DNA of 39,736 nt from Acetobacteraceae bacterium (GTDB lineage: Bacteria; Pseudomonadota; Alphaproteobacteria; Acetobacterales; Acetobacteraceae). Of this stretch, positions 8,446 through 16,739 are shown one piece after another; the first letter of the stretch is position 1, and every line of letters starts with the position of its first letter. Under the pieces are notes generated by a model that searched no databases, was not told the DNA's origin, and worked only from the letters and a program-made list of their open reading frames with translations. Location: assembly GCA_030037175.1 (NCBI GenBank), contig JASHRV010000009.1, forward strand, positions 1 to 39,736, read 5' to 3'. The translations under genes were made by a program, and so were the position numbers.

Positions 8446-9285
8446 ATGAAAATATCTCTCGATGAACTCCGGGCAGGAGCCATGACTGCGGAATCTCTCA
8501 AGACTGCCGTCCGCACCCTGAAAGAATGCGGGTTCGTAGTCATTGAAGATGTTCTACCGCGTGAGTGGGTGAACCGCATCCGCCAAGTGTGCAATGAAAC
8601 TCTGTTGCGCTATATGGGAACACTGAATCCGGAAAAGCGGGAGGCAATGCAATGCATCCACACGGCAATGTTTCCTCCCATCTGCTCGCCGTTCACGGAC
8701 GCAATCGCGATTGAAAATCCTTTCGCCGTCCAAGTGGCGGAAGCGACGATCGGGCGAGATTTTTTTTGTACCTTCTATAACACGAATACCCAATGGCCGC
8801 GTTCCGGAATACAACATATTCATCGCGATTTCGACCACCTGTTCCCCAGATTTCCGGTGCCGCTTCCGGTTACCCAAATAATCGTCAATATTCCTTTGGT
8901 CGATTTCACCCCCGAAAATGGCGCGACCGAGGTTTGGCCCGGGAGCCATTTGATTGTTGACGATCTGCCTGAGGATGGTGAGGCACTAGAGGAACGCGCT
9001 GAGTACTTCCCATCAGTGAGAACGACGGTCACCGCCGGTTCTATAATACTGCGGGATATGCGGACTTGGCATCGCGGTATGCCCAATCAAACGCCCGAGA
9101 TCCGTACCATGTTAGCTATGATATATAACTGCGCATTCCTCAATGCCTACATCAGCGCAACAGAACTCATTGAGATCCCGCGTCGTACGTGGGAGCAGCT
9201 CTCTCCGCGCGCCAAACACATTTTCCGGCACAATCCGGTCGTCGACAAAGAGCCGTCCCTTGAGGGCAAAGCTCCGCCCTATTGA
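8446..9285 (+). CDS. PhyH-family Fe(II)/2-oxoglutarate dioxygenase
   Basis: A 279-aa phytanoyl-CoA dioxygenase family protein. The iron-binding facial triad is visible as HIHRDFD (HxD) and the distal TWHRGMPN, with an Arg soon after (EIRTMLAMIY) that would hold 2-oxoglutarate. WPGSHL between them is a standard PhyH motif. The N-terminal FVVIEDVLP strand is typical. Such enzymes hydroxylate, epoxidise or desaturate small molecules and are common tailoring enzymes in natural-product clusters. Codon use is clearly less GC-biased than in genes outside the 6-12 kb segment (gaa, aat, att and ttt are common), which suggests transfer. It converges with the FAD protein gene; the stops are 16 nt apart. 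Confidence 0.85.
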   Translation: MKISLDELRAGAMTAESLKTAVRTLKECGFVVIEDVLPREWVNRIRQVCNETLLRYMGTLNPEKREAMQCIHTAMFPPICSPFTDAIAIENPFAVQVAEATIGRDFFCTFYNTNTQWPRSGIQHIHRDFDHLFPRFPVPLPVTQIIVNIPLVDFTPENGATEVWPGSHLIVDDLPEDGEALEERAEYFPSVRTTVTAGSIILRDMRTWHRGMPNQTPEIRTMLAMIYNCAFLNAYISATELIEIPRRTWEQLSPRAKHIFRHNPVVDKEPSLEGKAPPY

Positions 9286-9301
9286 TTTGTTGTGGCTCCT
9301 G

Positions 9302-11101
9302 CTAAGCTGTCACTTTAAAGAGGTGGGTTATTCTCCTGCACTCATGCGCCATTAATTCAGAGTTGACAAAAAAAATAAGCTCTGCCGCTCTATTCTTTTC
9401 CTCACCGACGCGGGGCAAGAGGGGTTGCAGCAGGAAATCGAATAGGCGCGCCGATAGAAAGGCCTTCGTACACCCGTAGGCGCTGCCTGGATGAATAGTA
9501 AACTGCGCATCGCCCTCGATTGTTACGAATGTCTCGCCAATATACCCGCCAAAAGCCGCCGCACGGTCACTCACCACATCGATGGGCATAGCGAGTTGTG
9601 GGTCCAGCGGCAGCCAGGGAATCCGCCTCCCGCCGGTATGCGGTGCCGATCCCCGGGGATCTGTCCGAATCGCTTCAAAGCCGTACTTGGCCCAGAAGCG
9701 CAGCAGCCGCCGCAACTCACCCGATTCGCGGCCGCCTACATGGGGCCCGTCTGCTCGCCTTATTGCAAGGCGCAATCGATTTTCCTCAGCCGGCGCTAGG
9801 TTCAATCCGAGATAGTGATGTCCCGGCACCTGGAGGATAGTCCCTGCTTCGAGCTTTGTTCCCTCGCGGGAAACGTAGCGGTGAAATGCGTAATTCAGTT
9901 TCGACGAAAGCTCCCCGAGGATCTGGTTCGGGCGCGAGGGCTTCTTTCCGTCGGTTCGAAAAATAGCAATGATCCCGGTGTGCGAGTGAAAATGATCACG
10001 TCGGGGAATGCCCAGCAGATGCGAGGTGGGGCTGCGTTTGCCGTCGGCGATGACGATCAACTGGGGGAAAAATGAACGCACTGTCTGTCGATCAGAACTA
10101 CGAGCAACCACTCGCGCAGCCCCTCGGTCCTCGTCGATACGCTCAATGGAGGTATCATATTGCACGATCCGATCGGGGTCATCCACTGTCACAAGGCGAA
10201 GAATGGCTTTAAAGGCGAGCTCAAGGTCAGCCAAACTAACTTCCAACCTCAACCGCCCAAGAGGAAAAATTCGGCCCTCTTTGAATAGAAAGTCGATTAC
10301 TCCCAGTTCGTCCAGGAGCCTCATGACCGCTTGCGAGCGGATCACGACAATCTGCGGTCGCTTGGCTGCGTTTTCCGGCCGCAGTTCGATGACCGTTGTT
10401 TCGAGGCCTCGGAGGGTCGCCGAAATAGCACGAATCAGACCGGCCGGTCCCGCGCCGATAATCAACACAGAGTGCCGCCGATTTCCCTGACTGCTGGTTC
10501 CGATAGTTTGGAGAAGTTTCAAATCTGCGATACGCTGTCGAAAGCGCCCCTCATGCACTGACTTCGCCTGTGGGATCGGGAGTTGCTCCGGCGAGGGCGC
10601 AATCATCGTGGGCTCGAGGACGGTGGGGGATATAGGCCGGCCACATCGAGCCGCCGCCATTTGAAACAGGTGCTGCTCCAACGCGGGCGCAAGAAGCGGT
10701 CTGAACGGGTTCAGGTCGCGCAGATGGCAGACCTGTTTCAATACGGCGGCAGCGTCTGCTGGATTAAAGGAGCTACCGGCAATGTGGCGAAAAAGCCTTT
10801 CTTGTTCATTCACCAGACTGTCGGCGAGAAACCGACCAAGCCCTCGCTGCAGGTCGTCAGGCGCCTCCTTGCCGGATTCAATTGCTGTGAACTCCGCCAA
10901 GGACAAAGGCTCGCGGGTTATCCGATCGATCGTATCGTCGTGGAGTTCCTGCTCGGAACTTATACGATAGAATGGATTGCTGAACCGGCCCAGGAAATGA
11001 TTCAGCAGAAACCTGCCGTCGTCCTCGAGGATCAAGGGATCGCAAAAAGGAGTCCAATCAGGCACGGTCGTCTCCCAGAGGAAAGTTTGCTTCCCGTTCA
11101 T
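9302..11101 (-). CDS. FAD-dependent monooxygenase-like protein with novel N-terminal region
   Basis: A 599-aa protein in two parts. Residues 1 to about 205 are unrecognised, soluble and rich in charged residues. From about residue 208 there is a PHBH-type flavoprotein: VLIIGAGPAGLIRAISATLRG is the FAD-binding GxGxxG, LIVIADGKRSP resembles the DG motif, and EGDAQFTIHPGSAYGCTKAF is a variant of the GDAAH...G.G second FAD motif with His replaced by Gln. It may hydroxylate or epoxidise a small substrate with NAD(P)H and O2. ATG 11101 lies 5 nt after the VOC stop and is preferred; GTG 11143 would overlap that gene. Base composition is AT-richer than the flanks. Confidence 0.75.
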   Translation of the reverse strand: MNGKQTFLWETTVPDWTPFCDPLILEDDGRFLLNHFLGRFSNPFYRISSEQELHDDTIDRITREPLSLAEFTAIESGKEAPDDLQRGLGRFLADSLVNEQERLFRHIAGSSFNPADAAAVLKQVCHLRDLNPFRPLLAPALEQHLFQMAAARCGRPISPTVLEPTMIAPSPEQLPIPQAKSVHEGRFRQRIADLKLLQTIGTSSQGNRRHSVLIIGAGPAGLIRAISATLRGLETTVIELRPENAAKRPQIVVIRSQAVMRLLDELGVIDFLFKEGRIFPLGRLRLEVSLADLELAFKAILRLVTVDDPDRIVQYDTSIERIDEDRGAARVVARSSDRQTVRSFFPQLIVIADGKRSPTSHLLGIPRRDHFHSHTGIIAIFRTDGKKPSRPNQILGELSSKLNYAFHRYVSREGTKLEAGTILQVPGHHYLGLNLAPAEENRLRLAIRRADGPHVGGRESGELRRLLRFWAKYGFEAIRTDPRGSAPHTGGRRIPWLPLDPQLAMPIDVVSDRAAAFGGYIGETFVTIEGDAQFTIHPGSAYGCTKAFLSARLFDFLLQPLLPRVGEEKNRAAELIFFVNSELMAHECRRITHLFKVTA

Positions 11102-11106
11102 GATTG

Positions 11107-11520
11107 TCAAATCGGCAATTTTGGGTCCCACGCAATCTCCCACAAATGCTCGTCAGGATCGGCAAAGAACCCGGCATATCCGCCCCAATCAGTAGCCATT
11201 GCAGGCTTGGCGATCCTGCCGCCGGCAGCAACCGCCGCTGCAAGAGTTTGATCGACGAGCGCCGGTTTCTCGACGTGATGCGCCAACACCATAGGGGATC
11301 GTCCGAATAGCTCGATGGGAACTCTAATATCGATTGACAGGAGTTCAATCGGGAAAAGCGCCAGCCAAAGGCCACGTAGAGGAAAGTAGGCGATCAATTC
11401 GTTGCTCAGGGCGGAAAGGTCGAAACCCAGGCCGTCACGATAGAACACCGTCGAGCGGCGCAAATCGCGGACACCGAGGGTGAGGATGCTGAGGCGGGGC
11501 TGCATGACTATGCGGGGCAT
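11107..11520 (-). CDS. VOC/glyoxalase-fold protein
   Basis: A 137-aa single-module vicinal-oxygen-chelate protein. It starts RLSILTLGVRDLRRSTVFYRDGLGF, the standard first beta-alpha unit, and ends GGYAGFFADPDEHLWEIAW, the standard last strand with the metal-ligand Glu. Relatives include glyoxalase-like enzymes, extradiol dioxygenases and antibiotic-binding proteins, so function cannot be fixed. The track ORF starts at 12063, but its upstream part runs antisense through the IS remnant; ATG 11520 (or 11505) is the sensible start. It is the first gene of a two-gene unit with the FAD protein, only 5 nt apart. Confidence 0.8.
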   Translation of the reverse strand: MPRIVMQPRLSILTLGVRDLRRSTVFYRDGLGFDLSALSNELIAYFPLRGLWLALFPIELLSIDIRVPIELFGRSPMVLAHHVEKPALVDQTLAAAVAAGGRIAKPAMATDWGGYAGFFADPDEHLWEIAWDPKLPI

Positions 11521-11581
11521 TGTGCTGTTAACATTGGGCGGGCACCATGGTGCCAGAGAGGAAACAATAATTCGCAAATTA

Positions 11582-11606
11582 AACCATATGGCCGAACGCA
11601 CGTCTT
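11582..11606 (+). repeat. Degenerate dispersed repeat, copy D
   Basis: The sequence accatatggccgaacgcacg matches the right half of copy A apart from small differences. It lies at the left edge of the transposase remnant, which is the best hint that this repeat family consists of mobile-element ends. Confidence 0.4.
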
Positions 11607-11759
11607 CCTTCATCGGGCGTTGATGCGACGAGCTTCCAGGCAGTGGGGCGGGTGGCCCTGCTGCCGGCCGACCGTCACACTTTCCAGCGTGCGCTTTGAG
11701 CGCCGCGCCCGCCCGCCGCCACCCCATTCCGAAGGCCCGCCACCGCACCGGGGGGCCAG

Positions 11760-12556
11760 GCTTGGCATTCGGATGCGAAGATCGAGGTGGTGCCGATCCT
11801 GCGGCTCGTCTTCCGTTTTGCTTTGCCCCAGGCTGAGGGCTTCGCCATCGGCGTGCTGTGATTGCTCGGGCAGGAGTTGCGCGTTCCAGACCATGCCACA
11901 TTGAGCCGAGGCAGCCGCGGCGTCGCGGGCCGAAGGCACCGGGCCGTATCGAACGGTTCAATGCACTTGGTGATCGACAGCAAGGGGTTGAAGCTGTCCC
12001 TACAAGGCGTGTGGGATGCACAGAAGCACGGCCGGTCACTCCGGTCCTGGCGTAAGGCCGCACACGCCGGCACCAGCAAGATCGTCGCCTCCACGCTCAC
12101 CAACAATGCCGGGGATGACGCGGGCGAAGTGCCGGCGTTGCTCGAACAGGTGGAAGGTAAGATCGCGAGCCTGGCAGCGGCGGGGCGTATGATGGCGAAC
12201 CTGTCTACCAAGCCGTCGCGAGCCATCAGCCCGGTTTTTCACCCTAGGTCATTATCCCTCCGCGTACGTCAGCGCTCATGGGCACGGAAGACGCCCATGA
12301 GCAGAGTCGACCCGACCGGCACATTCAAATCATTGCCGACGAGTCATTGCCGAGAGGGCCGCATGGCCTGCCAGAGGCAACCGCCTGCGGCGAACGCGCA
12401 GTCGCAGAGACGGCAATGTATACAAGGCGATCATCGGTCCTAAGCTCCGCGCTTGCAGCTTACCCGGCGCAGCCGCGCGGAACCCTGATCGCTATCGAGG
12501 CGCTCAATCCTATGACCCGCGTCGCGAAACCGGTTTCAGTCCGCGTTGCGTGAGGT
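11760..12556 (+). pseudogene. IS5-type transposase remnant
   Basis: A DDE transposase related to the IS5 family, broken several times. The N-terminal part reads VVPILRLVFRFALPQAEGFAIGVL and is then cut by an in-frame TGA near 11860. The same frame continues LLGQELRVPDHATLS. Another frame change is needed to reach MHLVIDSKGLKL...GVWDAQKHG, around the first catalytic Asp, then VASTLTNNAGDDAGEVPALLEQVEG with the second Asp. A last shift gives ETAMY...NPMTRVAKPVSVRVA, the C-terminal part with the Glu region. With a stop and frameshifts it cannot be active alone. It marks the right border of the AT-richer segment, next to the DeoR gene. Confidence 0.8.
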
Positions 12557-12639
12557 GCGTCCGCTCACGAACCCAACTGCGAACTCACTGACCTCCGTGC
12601 ACCGGCGCCGACGAGAACGGGATTGCATCGCCTTCGGAT

Positions 12640-13497
12640 TCATTCTTCCCGGCCGGTGGCGATGATCACCTCCGCGCCGGCATCGCTCAGAGCCTGCGCC
12701 AGCTCCGGCGGGGGCGGCTTATCGCTGATCAGAGTGTGCCTCGGGCCGAGCGGCGCGATATGGGCGAAGGCGTTGTGATCGAACTTGCTGGCGTCGGCGA
12801 GCACGATCGCGCGCCGCGAGGCGGCCATCATGGCGGCGATCATCGACGCCTCCGCGAGCAATGTGGTCGAGAGGCCGGCCGGCGAAATCCCCCCGACACC
12901 GATCACCGCGGTGTCGGCATGGATGCTGCCGGTGCCGGCGAAGGCGACCGGACCCAACGTGACCTGCGATTCTGTGCGCACCTGGCCGCCGAGCAGATAA
13001 ACATCGCGCACCGCACCCGGTGCGAGGATCGCGGGCAGGCTCAGATTGTTGGTGACGACGGTGAGCCCGCTCACGCTCCCGAGCTCGCGTGCAAAAGCAA
13101 GCGTGGTCGAGCCGCCATTGATGACCAGCGTCTCGCCGCTCGCGATCAGGCGCGCCGCGGCGCGCGCGATCCGCGCCTTGGCCTCATGGTTGGCGTTCAG
13201 CCGCGCGGTGAAGGGTGCGTCCGCGCCGACCAGCGGCTCCGCCGCAACGGCGCCGCCATGGGTGCGGCTAAGCAGGCCGCGGCGCGAGAGGAGTTCGAGA
13301 TCCCGCCGGATCGTGTCGGGCGAGACCTGGAATCGCTGGCAGAGCTCGAGAACCGTGGCCTGGCCGTGCTCGCGCACGTGCCGGATCAGCGCGGTGCGGC
13401 GGCTGGCGGGCAGGGCGAAATTGGCGGCTTCCGGGGCGGTTTCCGGTGGCGGGGCGGCTTCGCTGGGCGATTCCAGCGCGTGGATATGCGTGTTCAT
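12640..13497 (-). CDS. DeoR/GlpR-family sugar regulator
   Basis: A 285-aa repressor-type regulator. After a 30-residue Pro/Ala/Glu-rich leader comes a DeoR helix-turn-helix (RRTALIRHVREHGQATVLELCQRF, then VSPDTIRRDLELLSRRGLLSRTHGGA). The C-terminal DeoRC domain has the ligand-binding pattern GGSTT and GVGGIS, and senses phosphorylated sugars in known members. It is divergent from the ABC operon, with about 100 nt between them holding overlapping promoters and a palindrome (13523-13535). The simplest model is that it represses itself and the sugar operon until a phosphorylated intermediate made by the operon's kinase appears. Confidence 0.9.
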   Translation of the reverse strand: MNTHIHALESPSEAAPPPETAPEAANFALPASRRTALIRHVREHGQATVLELCQRFQVSPDTIRRDLELLSRRGLLSRTHGGAVAAEPLVGADAPFTARLNANHEAKARIARAAARLIASGETLVINGGSTTLAFARELGSVSGLTVVTNNLSLPAILAPGAVRDVYLLGGQVRTESQVTLGPVAFAGTGSIHADTAVIGVGGISPAGLSTTLLAEASMIAAMMAASRRAIVLADASKFDHNAFAHIAPLGPRHTLISDKPPPPELAQALSDAGAEVIIATGREE

Positions 13498-13522
13498 GCT
13501 TGACTATCGACCAGAGCTAGCC

Positions 13523-13535
13523 CTATTGTCAATAG
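13523..13535. promoter_or_regulatory. Operator-like palindrome CTATTG-T-CAATAG
   Basis: A 13-bp inverted repeat with 6-bp arms midway between the divergent DeoR and ABC genes. It covers the -35 regions of both predicted promoters, so a repressor bound here would shut off both. DeoR is the obvious candidate. A CATGCTT direct repeat lies near it (13495 and 13537). Confidence 0.5.
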
Positions 13536-13556
13536 ACATGCTTAAAAACGCATAAT
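13527..13556 (+). promoter_or_regulatory. Putative promoter of the ABC sugar operon
   Basis: TTGTCA (13527-13532), an 18-nt spacer and CATAAT (13551-13556), 46 nt before the binding-protein start. On the other strand TTGACA (complement of 13528-13533) with an 18-nt spacer and GATAGT would serve the DeoR gene, so the two promoters overlap back to back. Confidence 0.45.
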
Positions 13557-13601
13557 ACCGCAAAAGACGGCAAGCCTCAAAACGCAACCAAGGTGGGTCG
13601 A

Positions 13602-14921
13602 ATGTCCAAGATAGACTCCAGCAATCGGGCCGGATCGCGGCTTCCAGCCGGGTCGTGCCCGGGCCGGCGCGCCTTCCTCGGCGGCGCCCTCGGCACCGCT
13701 GCCGCCTTCGGGGCCACGCGCCGCGCCCGCGGCGCCTCGCGCACCGAGATCACCTTCGCCAGCGCGAAATTCTTCGGCAAGGAGACCGTGGCGCAGGTCG
13801 TCGAGGCCTACAACGCGAGCCAGGGCCGCGTGCACGTCACCTATGTCGAGCTGCCGCCGCCGAGCGAATCGACGGAAGTGCATCAGCTCCTGGTCCAGCA
13901 GCTCGCGCGCCAAACCGGCTCGCCCGATGTCTTCACCCAGGACGTGATCTGGATCGCCGAATTCGCAGGTGCGGGCTGGGCATTGCCGCTCGATCAGGAG
14001 CTCGGCGCGGATGTGCGCAAGCAGTATTTCCCCGGTGTCGTCCAGGCCTGCACCTGGGGCGGAAAGCTGACCGCTCTGCCCTGGTTCATCGATTCCGGCA
14101 TGCTCTACTACCGCACCGATCTGCTCGGCGGCGCTGCGGTGCCCGAAACCTGGGACGAGCTCGTCTCGATCGCGCAATCGGTCGAGAAATCGGGCCGCGC
14201 GCGGTTCGGCTTCCTCTGGCAGGGCAAGCAGGCGGAGGTGCTCGTCTGCGACCTGGTCGAGTTCATCGCCTCCAACGGCGGCGCGATCCTCGCGCCGGAC
14301 GGCAAGACCGTCCTGATCGACGACGAAAAATCCGTTCAGGCCGTGCAGTTCATGCGCGACACGATCACGCGCTACAAGATCAGCCCGCAGGACGTGCTGA
14401 GCTGGGACGAGGAGCCTTCGCGCCGGCCCTTCACCGGCGGGCAGGCCGCTTTTCTACGCAACTGGTCCTATGTCTATACGATCGCGCAGGACCCCAAGGC
14501 ATCCTCGGTCGTGGGCAAGGTCGGCGTGGCACCGCTGCCGCATTTCCCGGGCGGGCGCAGCGCGGCCTGCCTTGGCGGCTATCAGTACGGGGTCAATGCC
14601 TCGACCAAGAACCGCGACGCGGCCATCGACTTCGTGAGCTGGATGTCCTCGCCGGCAACGCAGCTTCATTTCGCAACCGAGCTTGGCCTTGCCCCGACGC
14701 GGCCGGATGTCTTCGACGAGCCCAGGCTGGCCGAGAGCCAGCCCTTCATGCAGAAGCTGAAACCCGTGTTCCTCGGCGCGACGCCCCGCCCGGTGACGCC
14801 GAAATATGCCCAGGTGACGCTCGTGCTGCAGTCCTCCGTCTCGCGCGCGCTCGCCGATGGAAACGTGAAGCAGGCACTGGCCGGTGCAAAGGATCGAATC
14901 AGCGCCATTGTGGCCACGTGA
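13602..14921 (+). CDS. ABC sugar transporter, periplasmic binding protein
   Basis: A 439-aa family 1 (MalE/UgpB-like) extracellular solute-binding protein. The N-terminus has a twin-arginine-like signal (GRRAFLGGALGTAAAFGA), so export by TAT is likely. Typical features follow: a first-lobe strand ITFASAKFF, DVFTQDVIWIAEFA, LPWFIDSGMLYYRTDLL (hinge and ligand-lining Trp/Tyr) and GGYQYGVNASTKN. AGGTGG lies just upstream of ATG 13602, which decides the start over GTG 13593. It delivers a carbohydrate to the two permeases encoded next. No ATPase (MsmK/UgpC type) gene lies in this window, so a shared ATPase elsewhere is probably used. Confidence 0.9.
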   Translation: MSKIDSSNRAGSRLPAGSCPGRRAFLGGALGTAAAFGATRRARGASRTEITFASAKFFGKETVAQVVEAYNASQGRVHVTYVELPPPSESTEVHQLLVQQLARQTGSPDVFTQDVIWIAEFAGAGWALPLDQELGADVRKQYFPGVVQACTWGGKLTALPWFIDSGMLYYRTDLLGGAAVPETWDELVSIAQSVEKSGRARFGFLWQGKQAEVLVCDLVEFIASNGGAILAPDGKTVLIDDEKSVQAVQFMRDTITRYKISPQDVLSWDEEPSRRPFTGGQAAFLRNWSYVYTIAQDPKASSVVGKVGVAPLPHFPGGRSAACLGGYQYGVNASTKNRDAAIDFVSWMSSPATQLHFATELGLAPTRPDVFDEPRLAESQPFMQKLKPVFLGATPRPVTPKYAQVTLVLQSSVSRALADGNVKQALAGAKDRISAIVAT

Positions 14922-14943
14922 GCGACCGTGAGAGCAGGCGTCC

Positions 14944-15891
14944 GTGAGCAGGACCGTCGCCGTCGACGGCGTCCAACACGCAGCACAACCTTCCTTCGCC
15001 TTGGTCGGGGCCGGGCGGATCGATTTCGCGCCGCTGCTGCTTCTGCTGCCGACCGCGATTTCGCTCGGTTCCGTCTCTCTCTATCCGATCCTCGACGGGC
15101 TCTGGCTCTCTTTTCACAACACCACGCTCGCGACCCGGGAAAACCGCTTCGTCGGCTGGCTCAATTACCGGCTGCTGGCCACCGATCCTGACTTTTGGAG
15201 CGCATGGCGGCACACGCTCGAATTCACCGCGATCTCCACTCTCGCGGAGACCGTGATCGGGCTCGGCATGGCGCTGCTTCTGGTCGAATGGTTTGCCGGG
15301 CGCGGCTTCGTGCGCGCGGCGATGCTGATCCCCTGGGCGATGCCGACCGTGGTCACCTCCAAGATGTTCGGCTGGCTCTTCGACGGCCAGAACGGGCTGG
15401 TCAACTGGGTGCTCCGCTCCCTGCACCTGATCGGCGGCAATATCGACTGGTACGGCTCGCCAAATACGGCGCTCGGCACGATCATCGTCGCCGATGTGTG
15501 GAAAACGGCACCGTTCATGGCGCTGCTTCTGATGGCGGGATTGCAGACAATTCCGGGTTCTCTGCTGGAGGCGGCCCGCATCGACGGCGCCGGAGCGTGG
15601 CAGACATTCTGGCGCGTGCGCCTGCCGATGCTGGCACCGATATTGCTGATCGCGGCGATGTTCCGCGCGCTCGATGCCTTCCGGATCTTCGATCTCGTCT
15701 ATGTGCTGACCGGCGGCGGCCCGGCGGACTCGACCGAGGTGCTCTCCACCCTCACCTACAAGACGTTGTTTTCCGCGCTCGAATTCGGCTACGGCTCGGC
15801 GCTCTCGACGGCGATGTTCGCAACCGAGGCGCTGATCGCGCTCGGCTTCGGCATCGTGATCGTGCGCAGCATGCGCCGGCAGGGACGTTGA
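14944..15891 (+). CDS. ABC sugar transporter permease, MalF/UgpA type
   Basis: A 315-aa inner-membrane permease of the carbohydrate uptake (CUT1) type with about six helices. The cytoplasmic ATPase-docking EAA loop is seen as LLEAARIDGAGAWQTFWRVRLPML. The N-terminal helix LLLLLPTAISLGSVSLYPIL and WKTAPFMALLLMAGLQTIP are family-like. It has a GTG start, 22 nt after the binding-protein stop. It pairs with the next permease to form the transmembrane pore. Confidence 0.9.
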   Translation: MSRTVAVDGVQHAAQPSFALVGAGRIDFAPLLLLLPTAISLGSVSLYPILDGLWLSFHNTTLATRENRFVGWLNYRLLATDPDFWSAWRHTLEFTAISTLAETVIGLGMALLLVEWFAGRGFVRAAMLIPWAMPTVVTSKMFGWLFDGQNGLVNWVLRSLHLIGGNIDWYGSPNTALGTIIVADVWKTAPFMALLLMAGLQTIPGSLLEAARIDGAGAWQTFWRVRLPMLAPILLIAAMFRALDAFRIFDLVYVLTGGGPADSTEVLSTLTYKTLFSALEFGYGSALSTAMFATEALIALGFGIVIVRSMRRQGR

Positions 15892-15893
15892 GG

Positions 15894-16739
15894 ATGGCGG
15901 CGGTCGGACAGAGGCGGACCGCAGGCCAGAGCGCGGTCTTCTTCGCCGGCGCGGCGGCGATCGTGCTCTGGTCCGCCGGTCCCTTCCTCTGGCAGCTCTC
16001 CACTTCGTTTCAGCTCGACCGCGCCCTGGTGAGCTCCACGCCGAGCCTCATTCCCCATCCCTTCATCCTCCAGCATTTCTACAACATCTTCGCCGTCAAG
16101 CACTTCCAGCTCTACGTCCTCAACTCGACCATCGTCGCGCTCGCGACGACATTCCTCTGCCTCGCCTTCGGTGCCATGGCCGCCTATGCGCTCTCGCGGC
16201 TGAAGCTGCGCCGGCGCTTCGGCCTGCTCGGATTCATCCTCTCCGTCTCGATGTTTCCGCAGATCGCGATCGTCGGGCCGCTCTATCTCCTGGCCTCGAC
16301 GCTCGGCCTGCTCGACACGTACGAGGTGCTGGTGATCATCTATCTCGCGCTCGGCCTGCCGCTCGTGATCTGGGTCCTGTTCGGCTATTTCCAGACCATT
16401 CCGGAGGATCTCGACGAAGCGGCGCGGATAGACGGCGCCGGCCCGTTCCGCATCCTGCTCTTCATCATCATTCCGCTTTCGGTTCCGTGCCTCGTCACGA
16501 CCGGCCTCCTCGCCTTCATCGCGGCGTGGAACGAATTCATGTTCGCCCTCGCGCTCACCTCGACCATCGCGCATCAGACCGTCCCGGTCGGGATCGCGAA
16601 CTTCACCAACCTCTATTACGTCCCCTGGGGAGACATCGCGGCCGCGTCGGTGGTCGTGACCCTGCCGCTCGTGCTGCTCGTTCTGTTCTTCCAACGCCGG
16701 ATCATCGAGGGCCTGACCCAGGGCGCGGTGAAGGAATGA
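15894..16739 (+). CDS. ABC sugar transporter permease, MalG/UgpE type
   Basis: A 281-aa CUT1 permease. It has the second-subunit EAA loop DLDEAARIDGAGPFRILLFIIIPL and the MalG-like ending FFQRRIIEGLTQGAVKE. The track ORF extends back to 15195, but that part overlaps the first permease in another frame; ATG 15894, two nt after the previous stop, is the natural start. Its last codon overlaps the kinase start (ATGA), so import and phosphorylation are translationally coupled. Confidence 0.92.
   Translation: MAAVGQRRTAGQSAVFFAGAAAIVLWSAGPFLWQLSTSFQLDRALVSSTPSLIPHPFILQHFYNIFAVKHFQLYVLNSTIVALATTFLCLAFGAMAAYALSRLKLRRRFGLLGFILSVSMFPQIAIVGPLYLLASTLGLLDTYEVLVIIYLALGLPLVIWVLFGYFQTIPEDLDEAARIDGAGPFRILLFIIIPLSVPCLVTTGLLAFIAAWNEFMFALALTSTIAHQTVPVGIANFTNLYYVPWGDIAAASVVVTLPLVLLVLFFQRRIIEGLTQGAVKE

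Noticed and set aside
11521-12063. N-terminal extension of the VOC ORF to 318 aa
   Set aside because: It runs antisense through the IS5-type remnant; the VOC domain itself starts at about 11520.
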